From Verrucomicrobiota bacterium (GTDB lineage: Bacteria; Verrucomicrobiota; Verrucomicrobiia; Limisphaerales; UBA9464), in contig CANGKZ010000014.1 of assembly GCA_947454705.1 (NCBI GenBank), forward strand, positions 1 through 64,000: 64,000 nucleotides of DNA, given 5' to 3'. A model generated the notes under the pieces. The model saw only the letters and a list, made by a program, of their open reading frames with translations, was not told the DNA's origin and did not search any database. Position numbers and translations under genes: made by a program. Each line of letters starts with the position of its first letter. The first letter of the stretch is position 1. Positions 27,831 through 37,005 of the stretch are shown in pieces.

Positions 27831-30800
27831 ATGAAATCGAATCGCATACCAATAATCCTCGCCGGTGCGACGCTGTCCTTTTGGCAGCTCTCAGCGGCCA
27901 CGAATGACCTCCCGGCATCCATCAAATTGCCGCTCGGAACCTCCACCACCCGCGGATTTGTCGTGCGCACCGTGCAGGCGCCGGAAGCCGTGACGGTTGG
28001 CAACAGCCTCCAACGTGCGTTGAAGCAGCTCAACGGCACCCTCGCCGATTCCACCGGAGCCCTGATCTCCAACGAGGCCACTCCTGGTGCCGGCGCCGCC
28101 GGTGCCTACACCGTCGACACCCTGAACTTCGATGCCGACGGCAACACCTACGACATCCTTCAGGCTCCCGGCACTCCCGATGAGACCGTCATCTTCACCC
28201 TCAACCCGGTGCTCTTCCCCGGCATCCCGGGAACCGGCGGTCACACGCTGAACTTCGCCACCGAAGCCGTCGCCTACCTCGAACTCCCCGCAGGTGTCAC
28301 CACCTTCGGCGTGAGCGTGGGTGCCGATCGTACCGACGTGAATGACGACGACAGCTATGTCGCCTTCGCCGGACAGAACCCCCGCGACTTCTTCGCCGCG
28401 CAGGTTGGCAGCTACGAGCGCGGCGGCGTCCAGGCCTTCAAGAGCAACCAGCATAGCGAAAACACCTGGTCGGTGAACGCGCCCTCCGCTGGCATCTATC
28501 CCTTCCGCATCGTTCAGTGGCAGACCGGCCACGGATCCTCGCTGGCCTTCTACACCGTCACCCCGACCACCGATCCGAACTTCTCGGAACGCGTGCTGGT
28601 GAATGACCCGAACGACGCCCGCGCGATCAAGGCCTACACCACCTCGTCCGTTGCCGCAGCCACCGCTGCCTCCGTGGCCGAAGTGAGCCCGTCGCCCGGT
28701 TCCGCCGGTAACGCCGCCTCCGCTCCGATCACCGCTGTGATCGCGGACGGATCGACCACCGTCGCCACCACCGGCGTGAAGCTGTACCTCAACGGCACCG
28801 CGGTCGTTCCGCAGTCGCTCAGCAAGACCGGCAGCAAGGTCAGCCTGAGCTACAGCCCGAACGCCACCCGCACCGACAAGGTCAACACGGCCCGCCTCGA
28901 GTACACCGACTCCACCGGCGTCACCCGCACGAACAGCTGGACCTTCGACATCGTCGTCGGCTCCGGATCTTCGACGCAGGTCGCTGGCCAGTGGGACTTC
29001 AACAACGGCGACCTCTCGGCCACTGTTGGCAAGCCGCTCGCCTACCTCGACGGCCCGAACGGTCTCACCAAGCAGGGCACCGTCTACGGCACCACCACCG
29101 AGCTCGGAGTTCCGACCATCGGCGGCAAGGAAGCCAAGATCATCAAGCTTCCGGGCGACCTGAAGCGTGAGATCGGCCTCCTCATGGACCACGGCATCAA
29201 GCCCAACGGCGGCGGCACCCGGGTCAACCAGTACACCCTCATTTTCGACATCTTTGTCGGAACCTCCGGCCCCGGCGCAGCCTCGCTGCTGCAGGTCAGC
29301 TCCACCAACAACGCTGCCGGCGACGACGGCGATCTGTTCTGGCAGGGCTCGAACTTCGGCCAGGGCGGCGGCGGCTACAACGGCACCGGCGCCTTCACCG
29401 CTGGAGCCTGGCACCGCGTTGCCGCAGCCTATGACGAAGCCGCGAATCCTCCGGTCGTCACCAAGTACGTGGACGGCATCAAGCAGGACGACTGGACCAA
29501 CAACCAGGGTCTCGACAATCCCCGCCGCGCCCTCCTTCCCTACGCCGTTCTCTTCGGCGATGGCGACCAGGACGAGCGCCGCGAGATGTACGTGAACTCG
29601 ATCCAGATCCGCGACGGCAAGCTGAGCGATGCGGAAATGTACCTCCTCGGCGGACCTTCCGCTGACGGCATCCCCCAGGTCATCCCCAGCAGCAACGTGA
29701 CCGGTCAGTGGGACTTCGAGCGCGGCGACCTCTCCGCCTCCATCGGCAAGCCCCTCCAGTATCTCGACGGCGCCAACGGCCTCACCCAGCAGGGCTCGCA
29801 GTACGGCCTCTGCTCCGAACTCGGCGTTCCCACGATCGCCGGCAAGGACGTGCGCATCCTCAAGCTTCCGGGCGACCTGAAGCGTGAAATCGGCCTGATC
29901 ATGGATCACCAGATCAAGCCCAACGGTGGCGGAACCCGCGTCAACCAGTACACCATCGCCTTCGACATCCTCGTCGGCACCACCGGCCCCGGCGCAGCCT
30001 CGCTGCTCCAGGTCAGCTCCACCAACAACGCTGCCGGCGACGACGGCGATCTGTTCTGGCAGGGCTCGAACTTCGGCCAGGGCGGCGGCGGCTACAACGG
30101 CACCGGCGCCTTCACCGCTGGAGCCTGGCACCGCGTCATCGCAGCCTATGACGAAGCCGCGAATCCTCCGGTCGTCACCAAGTACGTGGACGGCATCAAG
30201 CAGGACGACTGGACCAACAACCAGGGCCTCGACAATCCCCGCCGCGCCCTCCTCCCCTACGCCGTTCTCTTCGGCGACGGCGACCAGGACGAGCGCCGCG
30301 AGATGTACGTGAGCTCGATCCAGATCCGCTCCGGCAAGCTCACCGACGCGCAGCTCGCCCTCATGGGAGCTCCGGATGGCGACGCCCTCCCGGTGGCTCT
30401 TCCCGACTCCACGGTCACCGGTCAGTGGGACTTCGATCGCGGTGATCTCTCCGCGACCGTCGGCAAGCCCCTCCAGTTCCTCGACGGCAGTGGTGGCCTC
30501 ACCCAGACCGGCAGCCAATTCGGCACCTGCTCCGCCCTCGGTGTTCCGCTCATCGGCAATGTCGATGCGCTCATCCTGAAGGTCCCTGGTGACCTCTCCA
30601 ACAAGGTCGGTTTGGTGATGGATCACCAGATCAAGCCCAACGGCGGCGGAACCCGCGTCAACCAGTACACCATCACCTTCGACATCCTCGTCGGAGAATC
30701 CGGTCCTGGTGCGGCCTCGCTGCTCCAGATCAGCTCCACCAACAACGCCGCCGGCGACGACGGCGATCTGTTCTGGCAGGGCTCGAACTTCGGCCAGGGC

Positions 30801-31322
30801 GGCGGCGGCTACAACGGCACCGGTGCCTTCACCGCTGGTTCCTGGCACCGCGTCACCGCGGCCTACGACGAAGCGGCCACGCCTCCGGTGGTCACCAAGT
30901 TCGTCGACGGCATCAAGCAGGACGACTGGACCAACAACCAGGGTCTCGACAATCCCCGCCGCGCACTCCTCCAATACGCCGTTCTCTTCGGCGATGGCGA
31001 TCAGGACGAACGCCGCGACATGTACGTGAACTCGATCCAGATCCGTGCTGGAAAGCTGAGCGACGCCCAGATGGTCGCACTCGGCGCTCCGACCGGCGCT
31101 GGCATCCCGCTCGCCCTCACGGTCAAGACGCCTCCCGCGCTGACCATCACCAAGTCCGGTGCGAACGTCACCGTGTCCTGGCCTGCTGACGCCTCCGGCT
31201 ACACCTTGGAATCCACCTCCTCCGTCGGCGCGCCGACCTGGACCGCGGTTCCCAACGTGACCGGAAACTCGGTCGTCCTGCCGGCCTCCGCGGCGACCCA
31301 GTACTACCGCCTCCGCAACTAA
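27831..31322 (+). CDS. Giant secreted protein with three tandem ~239-aa LamG/concanavalin A-like lectin modules and shared C-terminal module
   Basis: Likely start MKSNRIPIILAGATLSFWQLSAA at 27831. xxGQWDFxxGDLSAxxGKPL begins modules at 28980, 29697 and 30414; ends QYYRLRN. Confidence 0.85.
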   Translation: MKSNRIPIILAGATLSFWQLSAATNDLPASIKLPLGTSTTRGFVVRTVQAPEAVTVGNSLQRALKQLNGTLADSTGALISNEATPGAGAAGAYTVDTLNFDADGNTYDILQAPGTPDETVIFTLNPVLFPGIPGTGGHTLNFATEAVAYLELPAGVTTFGVSVGADRTDVNDDDSYVAFAGQNPRDFFAAQVGSYERGGVQAFKSNQHSENTWSVNAPSAGIYPFRIVQWQTGHGSSLAFYTVTPTTDPNFSERVLVNDPNDARAIKAYTTSSVAAATAASVAEVSPSPGSAGNAASAPITAVIADGSTTVATTGVKLYLNGTAVVPQSLSKTGSKVSLSYSPNATRTDKVNTARLEYTDSTGVTRTNSWTFDIVVGSGSSTQVAGQWDFNNGDLSATVGKPLAYLDGPNGLTKQGTVYGTTTELGVPTIGGKEAKIIKLPGDLKREIGLLMDHGIKPNGGGTRVNQYTLIFDIFVGTSGPGAASLLQVSSTNNAAGDDGDLFWQGSNFGQGGGGYNGTGAFTAGAWHRVAAAYDEAANPPVVTKYVDGIKQDDWTNNQGLDNPRRALLPYAVLFGDGDQDERREMYVNSIQIRDGKLSDAEMYLLGGPSADGIPQVIPSSNVTGQWDFERGDLSASIGKPLQYLDGANGLTQQGSQYGLCSELGVPTIAGKDVRILKLPGDLKREIGLIMDHQIKPNGGGTRVNQYTIAFDILVGTTGPGAASLLQVSSTNNAAGDDGDLFWQGSNFGQGGGGYNGTGAFTAGAWHRVIAAYDEAANPPVVTKYVDGIKQDDWTNNQGLDNPRRALLPYAVLFGDGDQDERREMYVSSIQIRSGKLTDAQLALMGAPDGDALPVALPDSTVTGQWDFDRGDLSATVGKPLQFLDGSGGLTQTGSQFGTCSALGVPLIGNVDALILKVPGDLSNKVGLVMDHQIKPNGGGTRVNQYTITFDILVGESGPGAASLLQISSTNNAAGDDGDLFWQGSNFGQGGGGYNGTGAFTAGSWHRVTAAYDEAATPPVVTKFVDGIKQDDWTNNQGLDNPRRALLQYAVLFGDGDQDERRDMYVNSIQIRAGKLSDAQMVALGAPTGAGIPLALTVKTPPALTITKSGANVTVSWPADASGYTLESTSSVGAPTWTAVPNVTGNSVVLPASAATQYYRLRN
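28980..31130 (+). repeat. Three tandem in-frame repeats with a 717-bp period
   Basis: Period measured from the V-x-G-Q-W-D-F codons at 28980, 29697 and 30414. The LLQ[VI]SSTNNAAGDDGDLFWQGSNFGQGGGGYNGTGAFTAG block is near-identical in all three. Confidence 0.93.
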
Positions 31323-31342
31323 GCGGATCGGAATATTCCCAC

Positions 31343-31375
31343 AAAGCCGCCGCGTAACCCGCGGCGGCTTTTTTG
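31343..31375 (+). terminator. Rho-independent terminator
   Basis: aaagccgccgcgtaacccgcggcggctttttt. Confidence 0.9.
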
Positions 31376-31406
31376 TTTCTCCGGTTCCTTTTGCGATCCA
31401 GCCCCA

Positions 31407-31436
31407 TTGACCACCGGCGCGCGGGAATCGTAGTTT
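31407..31436 (+). promoter_or_regulatory. Putative sigma70 promoter TTGACC-N18-TAGTTT, leaderless relative to GTG 31443
   Basis: Read directly; -10-like box ends 6 nt before the start codon. Confidence 0.5.
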
Positions 31437-31442
31437 CGGTCC

Positions 31443-32492
31443 GTGATCCCACGATTCTCCCTCGCGCTCGCGCTTGCCGGGCTGGTTTCCACCTGGACCC
31501 AATTCAGCCACGCCGCTGAGCCGAAGAACGTCGCGAAACCCTATCCCACCTACGGATCAATCGAACGCCTCGACGCCGCCCTCGACAGCGTCCTCGCGCC
31601 CAACGCGCGCATGGAGGATCTCGCGGAGGGTTTCACTTGGTCCGAAGGCCCCACCTGGCTCAAGCGCGAACGGGCTCTCGTCTTCTCCGATGTCCCCGCG
31701 AATCGCATCTATCGCTGGAGCGAACGCGACGGCGTCTCGGTGTACCTCGAACCCAGCGGCTACACCGGATCCGCCATCGCGTGGAACGAACCTGGCTCCA
31801 ACGGCCTGACCACCGATCGCGCCGGACGGCTGGTGCTCTGCCAGCACGGCGACCGAACCATCTCACGGCTGACCAAACGCGATGGCCGCACCGGAGTTTT
31901 CGAACCGCTCATCACCACCGTCGAGGGGCGACGCTTCAACTCCCCCAACGACCTCGTCTTCGACCGTCAGGGCAATCTCTACTTCACCGATCCCCCCTAT
32001 GCGCACAAGGGCGTGAACGCCAGTCCACTCAAGGAACTGGCCTACAACGGCGTTTTCCTGCGGCGCACCTCGGGTGAAGTGGTCCTCGTGGAAGGCGGGA
32101 TGACCTTCCCCAACGGCATCGCACTTTCTCCCGACGACAAAATCCTCTACGTGGCCCAGAGCGATCCCAAGGCCCCGATCATCAAGGCCTACGACGTGCA
32201 GCCCGATGGAACCCTTCTTCACGGACGCGTGCTGTTCAATGCCCTGTCTCTGGTCAAGGCCGAGCGCCCCGGAATGCCCGACGGCATGAAGGTCGATGCC
32301 TCCGGCAACCTGTGGGCCACCGGCCCCGGCGGCGTGTTGATCATCGATCCGCACGGACGCCACCTCGGCTCGCTCCTCACCGGCAACCCCACCGGCAACT
32401 GCGCCTGGGGCGGTGACGGATCCACGCTCTACATCACCGCGAACCACCACCTGCTCCGCATCCAAACCCGGACGCGCGGATCAGCCTGGTAA
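31443..32492 (+). CDS. SMP-30/gluconolactonase-family protein
   Basis: EGFTWSEGPTWLKRERALVFSDVPANRIYRW; FNSPNDLVFDRQGNLYFTDPPYA; FPNGIALSPDDKILYVAQSD; PDGMKVDASGNLWATGPGGVLIIDP. Confidence 0.92.
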   Translation: MIPRFSLALALAGLVSTWTQFSHAAEPKNVAKPYPTYGSIERLDAALDSVLAPNARMEDLAEGFTWSEGPTWLKRERALVFSDVPANRIYRWSERDGVSVYLEPSGYTGSAIAWNEPGSNGLTTDRAGRLVLCQHGDRTISRLTKRDGRTGVFEPLITTVEGRRFNSPNDLVFDRQGNLYFTDPPYAHKGVNASPLKELAYNGVFLRRTSGEVVLVEGGMTFPNGIALSPDDKILYVAQSDPKAPIIKAYDVQPDGTLLHGRVLFNALSLVKAERPGMPDGMKVDASGNLWATGPGGVLIIDPHGRHLGSLLTGNPTGNCAWGGDGSTLYITANHHLLRIQTRTRGSAW

Positions 32493-32593
32493 GGCGCCTG
32501 GATCATTTTTGAGACACGCGCCGATCCGCAGGGATGGGTGCGTGCGATCATTCGCTTCGATTTCCAAGCGGCTCCCGCTATGCTTTTCCCCAG

Positions 32594-33862
32594 ATGAACG
32601 TCAATCTCGCCTACGGACGCGGCGGACTCACCGTGGACCTGCCCAAAGACCGCACCACGGTCATTGAACCCACCTTTCGCCCCGGGCTCGCCGATGAGCG
32701 CGCGGCCCTCCTCGAAGCCCTTGAGTCTCCGATCGGCGCCCAGCCGTTGAAGGCCTGGCTCAAGCCCAACGCGAAGATCTGCATCCTCTTCACCGACATC
32801 ACGCGGGCCACTCCGAATCACCGGATCATTCCCTGGCTGCTCGCGTATCTGGAGTCGGCCGGGGTCCGACGCGACCAGGTTACGCTGCTGAACCAGCTCG
32901 GCACGCATCGGCCGAACACGAAGGCGGAGCTGGAGAAAATGCTCACGCCCGAAGTCGTCGCAGGCTGGCGCGTGGTGAATCACGAACCCGAGAACGAACA
33001 CGCCTGCGTGACCCTCGGCACCACCCGCACCGGTGTGCCGGCGCGGATCAATCGGATCGCCGTCGAGGCCGATGTCCGCATTCTCACTGGATTCATCGAA
33101 CCCCATTTCTTCGCCGGATTCAGCGGCGGCCCCAAGGCGCTGATGCCCGGCGTGGCGCATCTGGAAACCGTGATGAGCAATCACGGCGTGGACCACCTCA
33201 ACGATCCGCGTTCCACCTTTGGAATTTGCGAGGGCAATCCGTTGTGGGAAGAGTTGCTGGAGATCGCCCTGCGCGTGGGGCCGAGCTTCCTGCTCAACGT
33301 CACCCTCAATGAACATCGCGACATCACCCGCGTGTTCGCCGGCGATCTCGTCGAGGCGCACCGGGTGGGACGCGAGTACGTCCGAACGGCTGCGATGCAG
33401 AAGGTGGATCGTCCGTTCGAAGTCGTGGTCACCACGAACTCGGGCTATCCGCTCGACATGAATCTCTATCAGGGCGTGAAGGGCATGAGCGCCGGAGCGC
33501 GCGTCCTCGCCCAGGGCGGCACGCTCATCCTCGCCGCCGAATGCAGTGAAGGCGTCCCAGCCGGAAGCCCGTTCGACAAACTGCTCCGCGAAGGCGGATC
33601 CCCCGAGGAAATCCTCGGCCTGCTCGCCACGCCGGGATTTGTCCGCCCCGAGCAATGGCAGGCCCAGATCCAGTCGCTGATCCAGCGTCGCGCCAAGGTC
33701 TTGTTGTACTCGTCCATGTCGGCCGATGTCCTGCGCGCTGCCCATCTCACTCCGTGCACCGACATCGCCGCGGCGGTCCGACAGGAGCTCGAACGCTTCG
33801 GCCCCGGATCCCGCGTGGCGGTGCTGCCCCAGGGTCCGTTGACCATTCCGTACATCGCCTGA
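32594..33862 (+). CDS. Lactate racemase (LarA)-like nickel-dependent racemase/epimerase domain protein
   Basis: ILFTDITRATPNHRIIPWLLAYL; GFIEPHFFAGFSGGPKALMPGVAHLETVMSNH matches the LarA family. Confidence 0.85.
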   Translation: MNVNLAYGRGGLTVDLPKDRTTVIEPTFRPGLADERAALLEALESPIGAQPLKAWLKPNAKICILFTDITRATPNHRIIPWLLAYLESAGVRRDQVTLLNQLGTHRPNTKAELEKMLTPEVVAGWRVVNHEPENEHACVTLGTTRTGVPARINRIAVEADVRILTGFIEPHFFAGFSGGPKALMPGVAHLETVMSNHGVDHLNDPRSTFGICEGNPLWEELLEIALRVGPSFLLNVTLNEHRDITRVFAGDLVEAHRVGREYVRTAAMQKVDRPFEVVVTTNSGYPLDMNLYQGVKGMSAGARVLAQGGTLILAAECSEGVPAGSPFDKLLREGGSPEEILGLLATPGFVRPEQWQAQIQSLIQRRAKVLLYSSMSADVLRAAHLTPCTDIAAAVRQELERFGPGSRVAVLPQGPLTIPYIA

Positions 33863-33871
33863 GCCCCGCCC

Positions 33872-35290
33872 ATGCCGACTCTTTTTTGGAACTCCCGCCG
33901 TTCGCATCGGCCATCGCGGTCACTCTGGCTCGCGCTGAGCCTCTTCGTTTGCGGCGTGTCGCTCGCGATCGCGGCCGTCCCCACCGACCGCAACGAACGC
34001 CGCACCGCGACCACGCCGAACATCATCCTCATCGTGGCCGATGATCTCGGCTACGGCGACCTGGGCAGCTACGGACAGAACGAGATCAAGACGCCGAATC
34101 TGGATCGGCTCGCCGCCGAGGGAATGCGCTTCACCCAGGCCTACGCGGGAAACACGGTGTGTGCCCCGAGCCGATGCTCGCTGCTGACCGGCATGCATTC
34201 CGGACACAGCCGCATCCGCAGCAACGTCCAGGTGCCGCTGGAACCGACCGATTACACCCTCGGCGATCTGGCCAAGCGCTCCGGCTACCGCACCGCCGCG
34301 ATCGGCAAATGGGCGCTCGGATGGGAAGGAAGCACGGGACATCCGAATCGTCGCGGATTCGATGAGTGGTTCGGCTTCCTCGATCAAAGCCACGCGCACG
34401 AATACTATCCCGCCTACCTCTGGCGAAATGAAGACGCGCGTCCGATGTCCGGGAACCAAAATGGTCGCCGGGGCGACTACGCCCCCGACTGGTTTGAACG
34501 CGCCGCGACCAACTTTGTGCGCATCTACGAGGACAAACCGTTCTTCCTCTATTTCGCCTCCACGATTCCCCACGCCAACAACGAGCGCGGAACCAACGGC
34601 ATGGAAGTGCCCTCGCTGGGCCAGTACCGGAATCAACCCTGGCCCGAACCGGAGAAAGCCAAGGCGGCCATGATCACCCAGCTCGATGCCACCGTGGGAC
34701 GCCTGATGGAAGATCTCAAACGGCGGCGCATCGATCAGGACACCGTGGTCCTTTTCACCAGCGACAACGGCCCGCATTCCGAAGGCGGTGTGCATGCGAA
34801 CTTCTTCAAGAGCTCGGGCACCCTTCGCGGAATCAAACGCGATCTCTACGAAGGCGGCATTCGCGTCCCGCTCATCGTTCGATGGCCCGGCGTCATCAAA
34901 CCCGGCACCACCTCAGATCGTCCCGTGGCGTTCTGGGACATGCTGCCCACCATGGCGGATTTGCTGCAGACCAACCTCCCGGTGAAAACCGATGGCTTGT
35001 CCTTCGCCGCCGTGTTGCGCGGCAAGGAACCCGCCGCCACGCACGATCATTTCTATTGGGAATTCCACGAACGCGGTTACCAGCGTGCGGTGCGATCAGG
35101 CGATTGGAAGGCCATTCAATTGGCCGAGGGAAAACCGGTGGAGCTGTACAACCTCGCCGACGATCCTTCGGAAAAGAAGGAATGCGCCGCCGAGCATCCC
35201 GAGATCGTAGCGCGGCTGACCGCGTTGATGAAATCCTCGGCGGACCCGTTTGTCGCTCCGGTGGAGAAGTCTCCCTTCAAGCGGAACTGA
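33872..35290 (+). CDS. Sulfatase (formylglycine type)
   Basis: NIILIVADDLGYGDLGSYGQNEIKTPNLDRLAAEG; CAPSR motif in NTVCAPSRCSLLTGMHSGHSRIR. Confidence 0.95.
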   Translation: MPTLFWNSRRSHRPSRSLWLALSLFVCGVSLAIAAVPTDRNERRTATTPNIILIVADDLGYGDLGSYGQNEIKTPNLDRLAAEGMRFTQAYAGNTVCAPSRCSLLTGMHSGHSRIRSNVQVPLEPTDYTLGDLAKRSGYRTAAIGKWALGWEGSTGHPNRRGFDEWFGFLDQSHAHEYYPAYLWRNEDARPMSGNQNGRRGDYAPDWFERAATNFVRIYEDKPFFLYFASTIPHANNERGTNGMEVPSLGQYRNQPWPEPEKAKAAMITQLDATVGRLMEDLKRRRIDQDTVVLFTSDNGPHSEGGVHANFFKSSGTLRGIKRDLYEGGIRVPLIVRWPGVIKPGTTSDRPVAFWDMLPTMADLLQTNLPVKTDGLSFAAVLRGKEPAATHDHFYWEFHERGYQRAVRSGDWKAIQLAEGKPVELYNLADDPSEKKECAAEHPEIVARLTALMKSSADPFVAPVEKSPFKRN

Positions 35291-35336
35291 GTACGGAGTC
35301 CCGCCGTGCGAATCCCGCGTGCGCTCCGGCGCGGGA

Positions 35337-36119
35337 TCAGGCGTGGGAAACGCCGCTGACGGTCGATGCCGATTCAGCGGTCGAAACCGGCGACGGTTTG
35401 CGTCGCAGCCCATTTTGGATCCAGAGGCTCCACACCATCCAAAGGGCTTCGCGAACGATGTGCTTGGACATCTTGGACGTGCCCTGGAATCGATCGGTGA
35501 AAATGATCGGCACCTCCGCAATGCGCCCGCCTCTGCGCCAGATACGATGGGTCAGCTCAATCTGAAAGCTGTAGCCATTGCTCCGCACCGTCTCCAATTC
35601 GAGAGTGGCGAGGGCGCGTCGTCGGAAACACTTGTACCCACCGGTCGGATCCGAGATCTCCATTCCGGTGATCAGCCGCACATAGCGAGCTGCGCCAATG
35701 CTTAGGAGCAATCGGTTCAGCGGCCAGTTGATGACGCGGATGCCATCCTTGTAGCGCGAGCCCAGGACGAGATCGCAATCCCCAGCCTTCGCGGCTTCGA
35801 GGAACCGGGGAATGTCGGAAGGATTGTGGGAGAAATCCGCATCCATCTCGAAGATGAACTCGTACTCCCGCTTCAACGCCCAGAGGAAGCCGTCGATGTA
35901 CGCACGTCCCAACCCCGACTTCGAAGGGCGGTGCATGACGTGGACATTGGGATTCGTCGCAGCGATCGAATCCGCCAGCTGTCCGGTGCCGTCCGGGGAG
36001 TTGTCATCCACGACCAACACGTCCAGCACCACGGGCTGCGCCATGAGGCGCTTGATCAACTGCGGGAGATTATCCCGCTCGTTGTAGGTGGGTACGATGA
36101 TGAGCGCCTCGGCGGCCAT
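35337..36119 (-). CDS. GT2-family glycosyltransferase, polyprenol-monophosphomannose (dolichyl-phosphate mannose) synthase-like
   Basis: ALIIVPTYNERDNLPQLI; VLVVDDNSPDGTGQLAD; EFIFEMDADFSHNP; DPTGGYKCFRRRAL. Confidence 0.92.
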   Translation of the reverse strand: MAAEALIIVPTYNERDNLPQLIKRLMAQPVVLDVLVVDDNSPDGTGQLADSIAATNPNVHVMHRPSKSGLGRAYIDGFLWALKREYEFIFEMDADFSHNPSDIPRFLEAAKAGDCDLVLGSRYKDGIRVINWPLNRLLLSIGAARYVRLITGMEISDPTGGYKCFRRRALATLELETVRSNGYSFQIELTHRIWRRGGRIAEVPIIFTDRFQGTSKMSKHIVREALWMVWSLWIQNGLRRKPSPVSTAESASTVSGVSHA

Positions 36120-36272
36120 GCTGGGAAGAAGCCTGCGTGTGAGGTGAATCGGAAACAAGTGTCAACTCTCCTCCAATCCGGGATCGCCCCGGGCGCATCT
36201 CCCTAGGGAAGAGTAGGTTCGCTTGAAACAAAATCCTTTTGGGTCCACGAGACTTGCCCCTAGGTTCGGCCC

Positions 36273-36935
36273 ATGTCGCAGCGCAGTGCCACCCTTCGAC
36301 GCGAGACGTCGGAAACAAAAATTGATCTCAAACTGGAGATCGACGGGACCGGCCGGTCCAAAATCCGGACCGGGGTCGGGTTCTTTGACCACATGCTCAC
36401 CGCGTTCTCACGGCATTCGCTGTGCGATCTGACCCTGCGCTGCCGCGGCGACCTCCACATCGACGCCCATCACACGGTGGAGGACTGCGGTCTGGCCCTT
36501 GGACAGGCCTTCCTCAAGGCTTTGGGAGACAAACGCGGCATTCGTCGTTACGGCGCCGGATTCGATCCCCGCAATCCCTTCACCGGAGAAGCCTTCGTAC
36601 CCATGGATGAATGCCTGGCCCGGTGCGTGATCGATTTTTCCGGCCGGCCCCACCTGGTCTGGCGTAAAATGGACGATCTGTCGCAGCGTCGCATCTCGTT
36701 GGAAGACAAGACTCAGGACATGTCGTCCGCCTTCCGTTTCGGGTTGGCTCGGGAATTCTTCCAAGCCTTCACCAACGAGGCCAAATGCAATCTGCACCTG
36801 GAACTCATCACCCCGGGTGAGCCGCATCACGTGGTCGAAGCGCTGTTCAAGGCCTTCGCCCGGGCCGTGGATTTTGCCTGCCAGCGCGACCCCCGACTGG
36901 GCGATCAAATCCCCAGCTCCAAAGGAAAACTCTGA
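36273..36935 (+). CDS. hisB: Imidazoleglycerol-phosphate dehydratase
   Basis: GVGFFDHMLTAFSRHSLCDLTLRCRGDLHIDAHHTVEDCGLALGQAF; EAKCNLHLELITPGEPHHVVEALFKAFARA. Confidence 0.96.
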   Translation: MSQRSATLRRETSETKIDLKLEIDGTGRSKIRTGVGFFDHMLTAFSRHSLCDLTLRCRGDLHIDAHHTVEDCGLALGQAFLKALGDKRGIRRYGAGFDPRNPFTGEAFVPMDECLARCVIDFSGRPHLVWRKMDDLSQRRISLEDKTQDMSSAFRFGLAREFFQAFTNEAKCNLHLELITPGEPHHVVEALFKAFARAVDFACQRDPRLGDQIPSSKGKL

Positions 36936-37005
36936 TCTCGTGATGGTTAGAACAACTTTTCACCGGTCTTAAGTTTCCTGAATTCCTCCGCCCGAGTTCC
37001 CGTCC

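Noticed and set aside
29267-30864. Assembly artefact as explanation for the near-identical blocks
   Set aside because: Module edges differ, the frame is maintained and the spacing is exact, so a real tandem repeat is more likely. Collapse or expansion cannot be excluded without reads.
27891-31511. 1206-aa antisense ORF over the lectin-repeat gene
   Set aside because: Composition-driven shadow; its internal repeats simply mirror the 717-bp DNA repeats.
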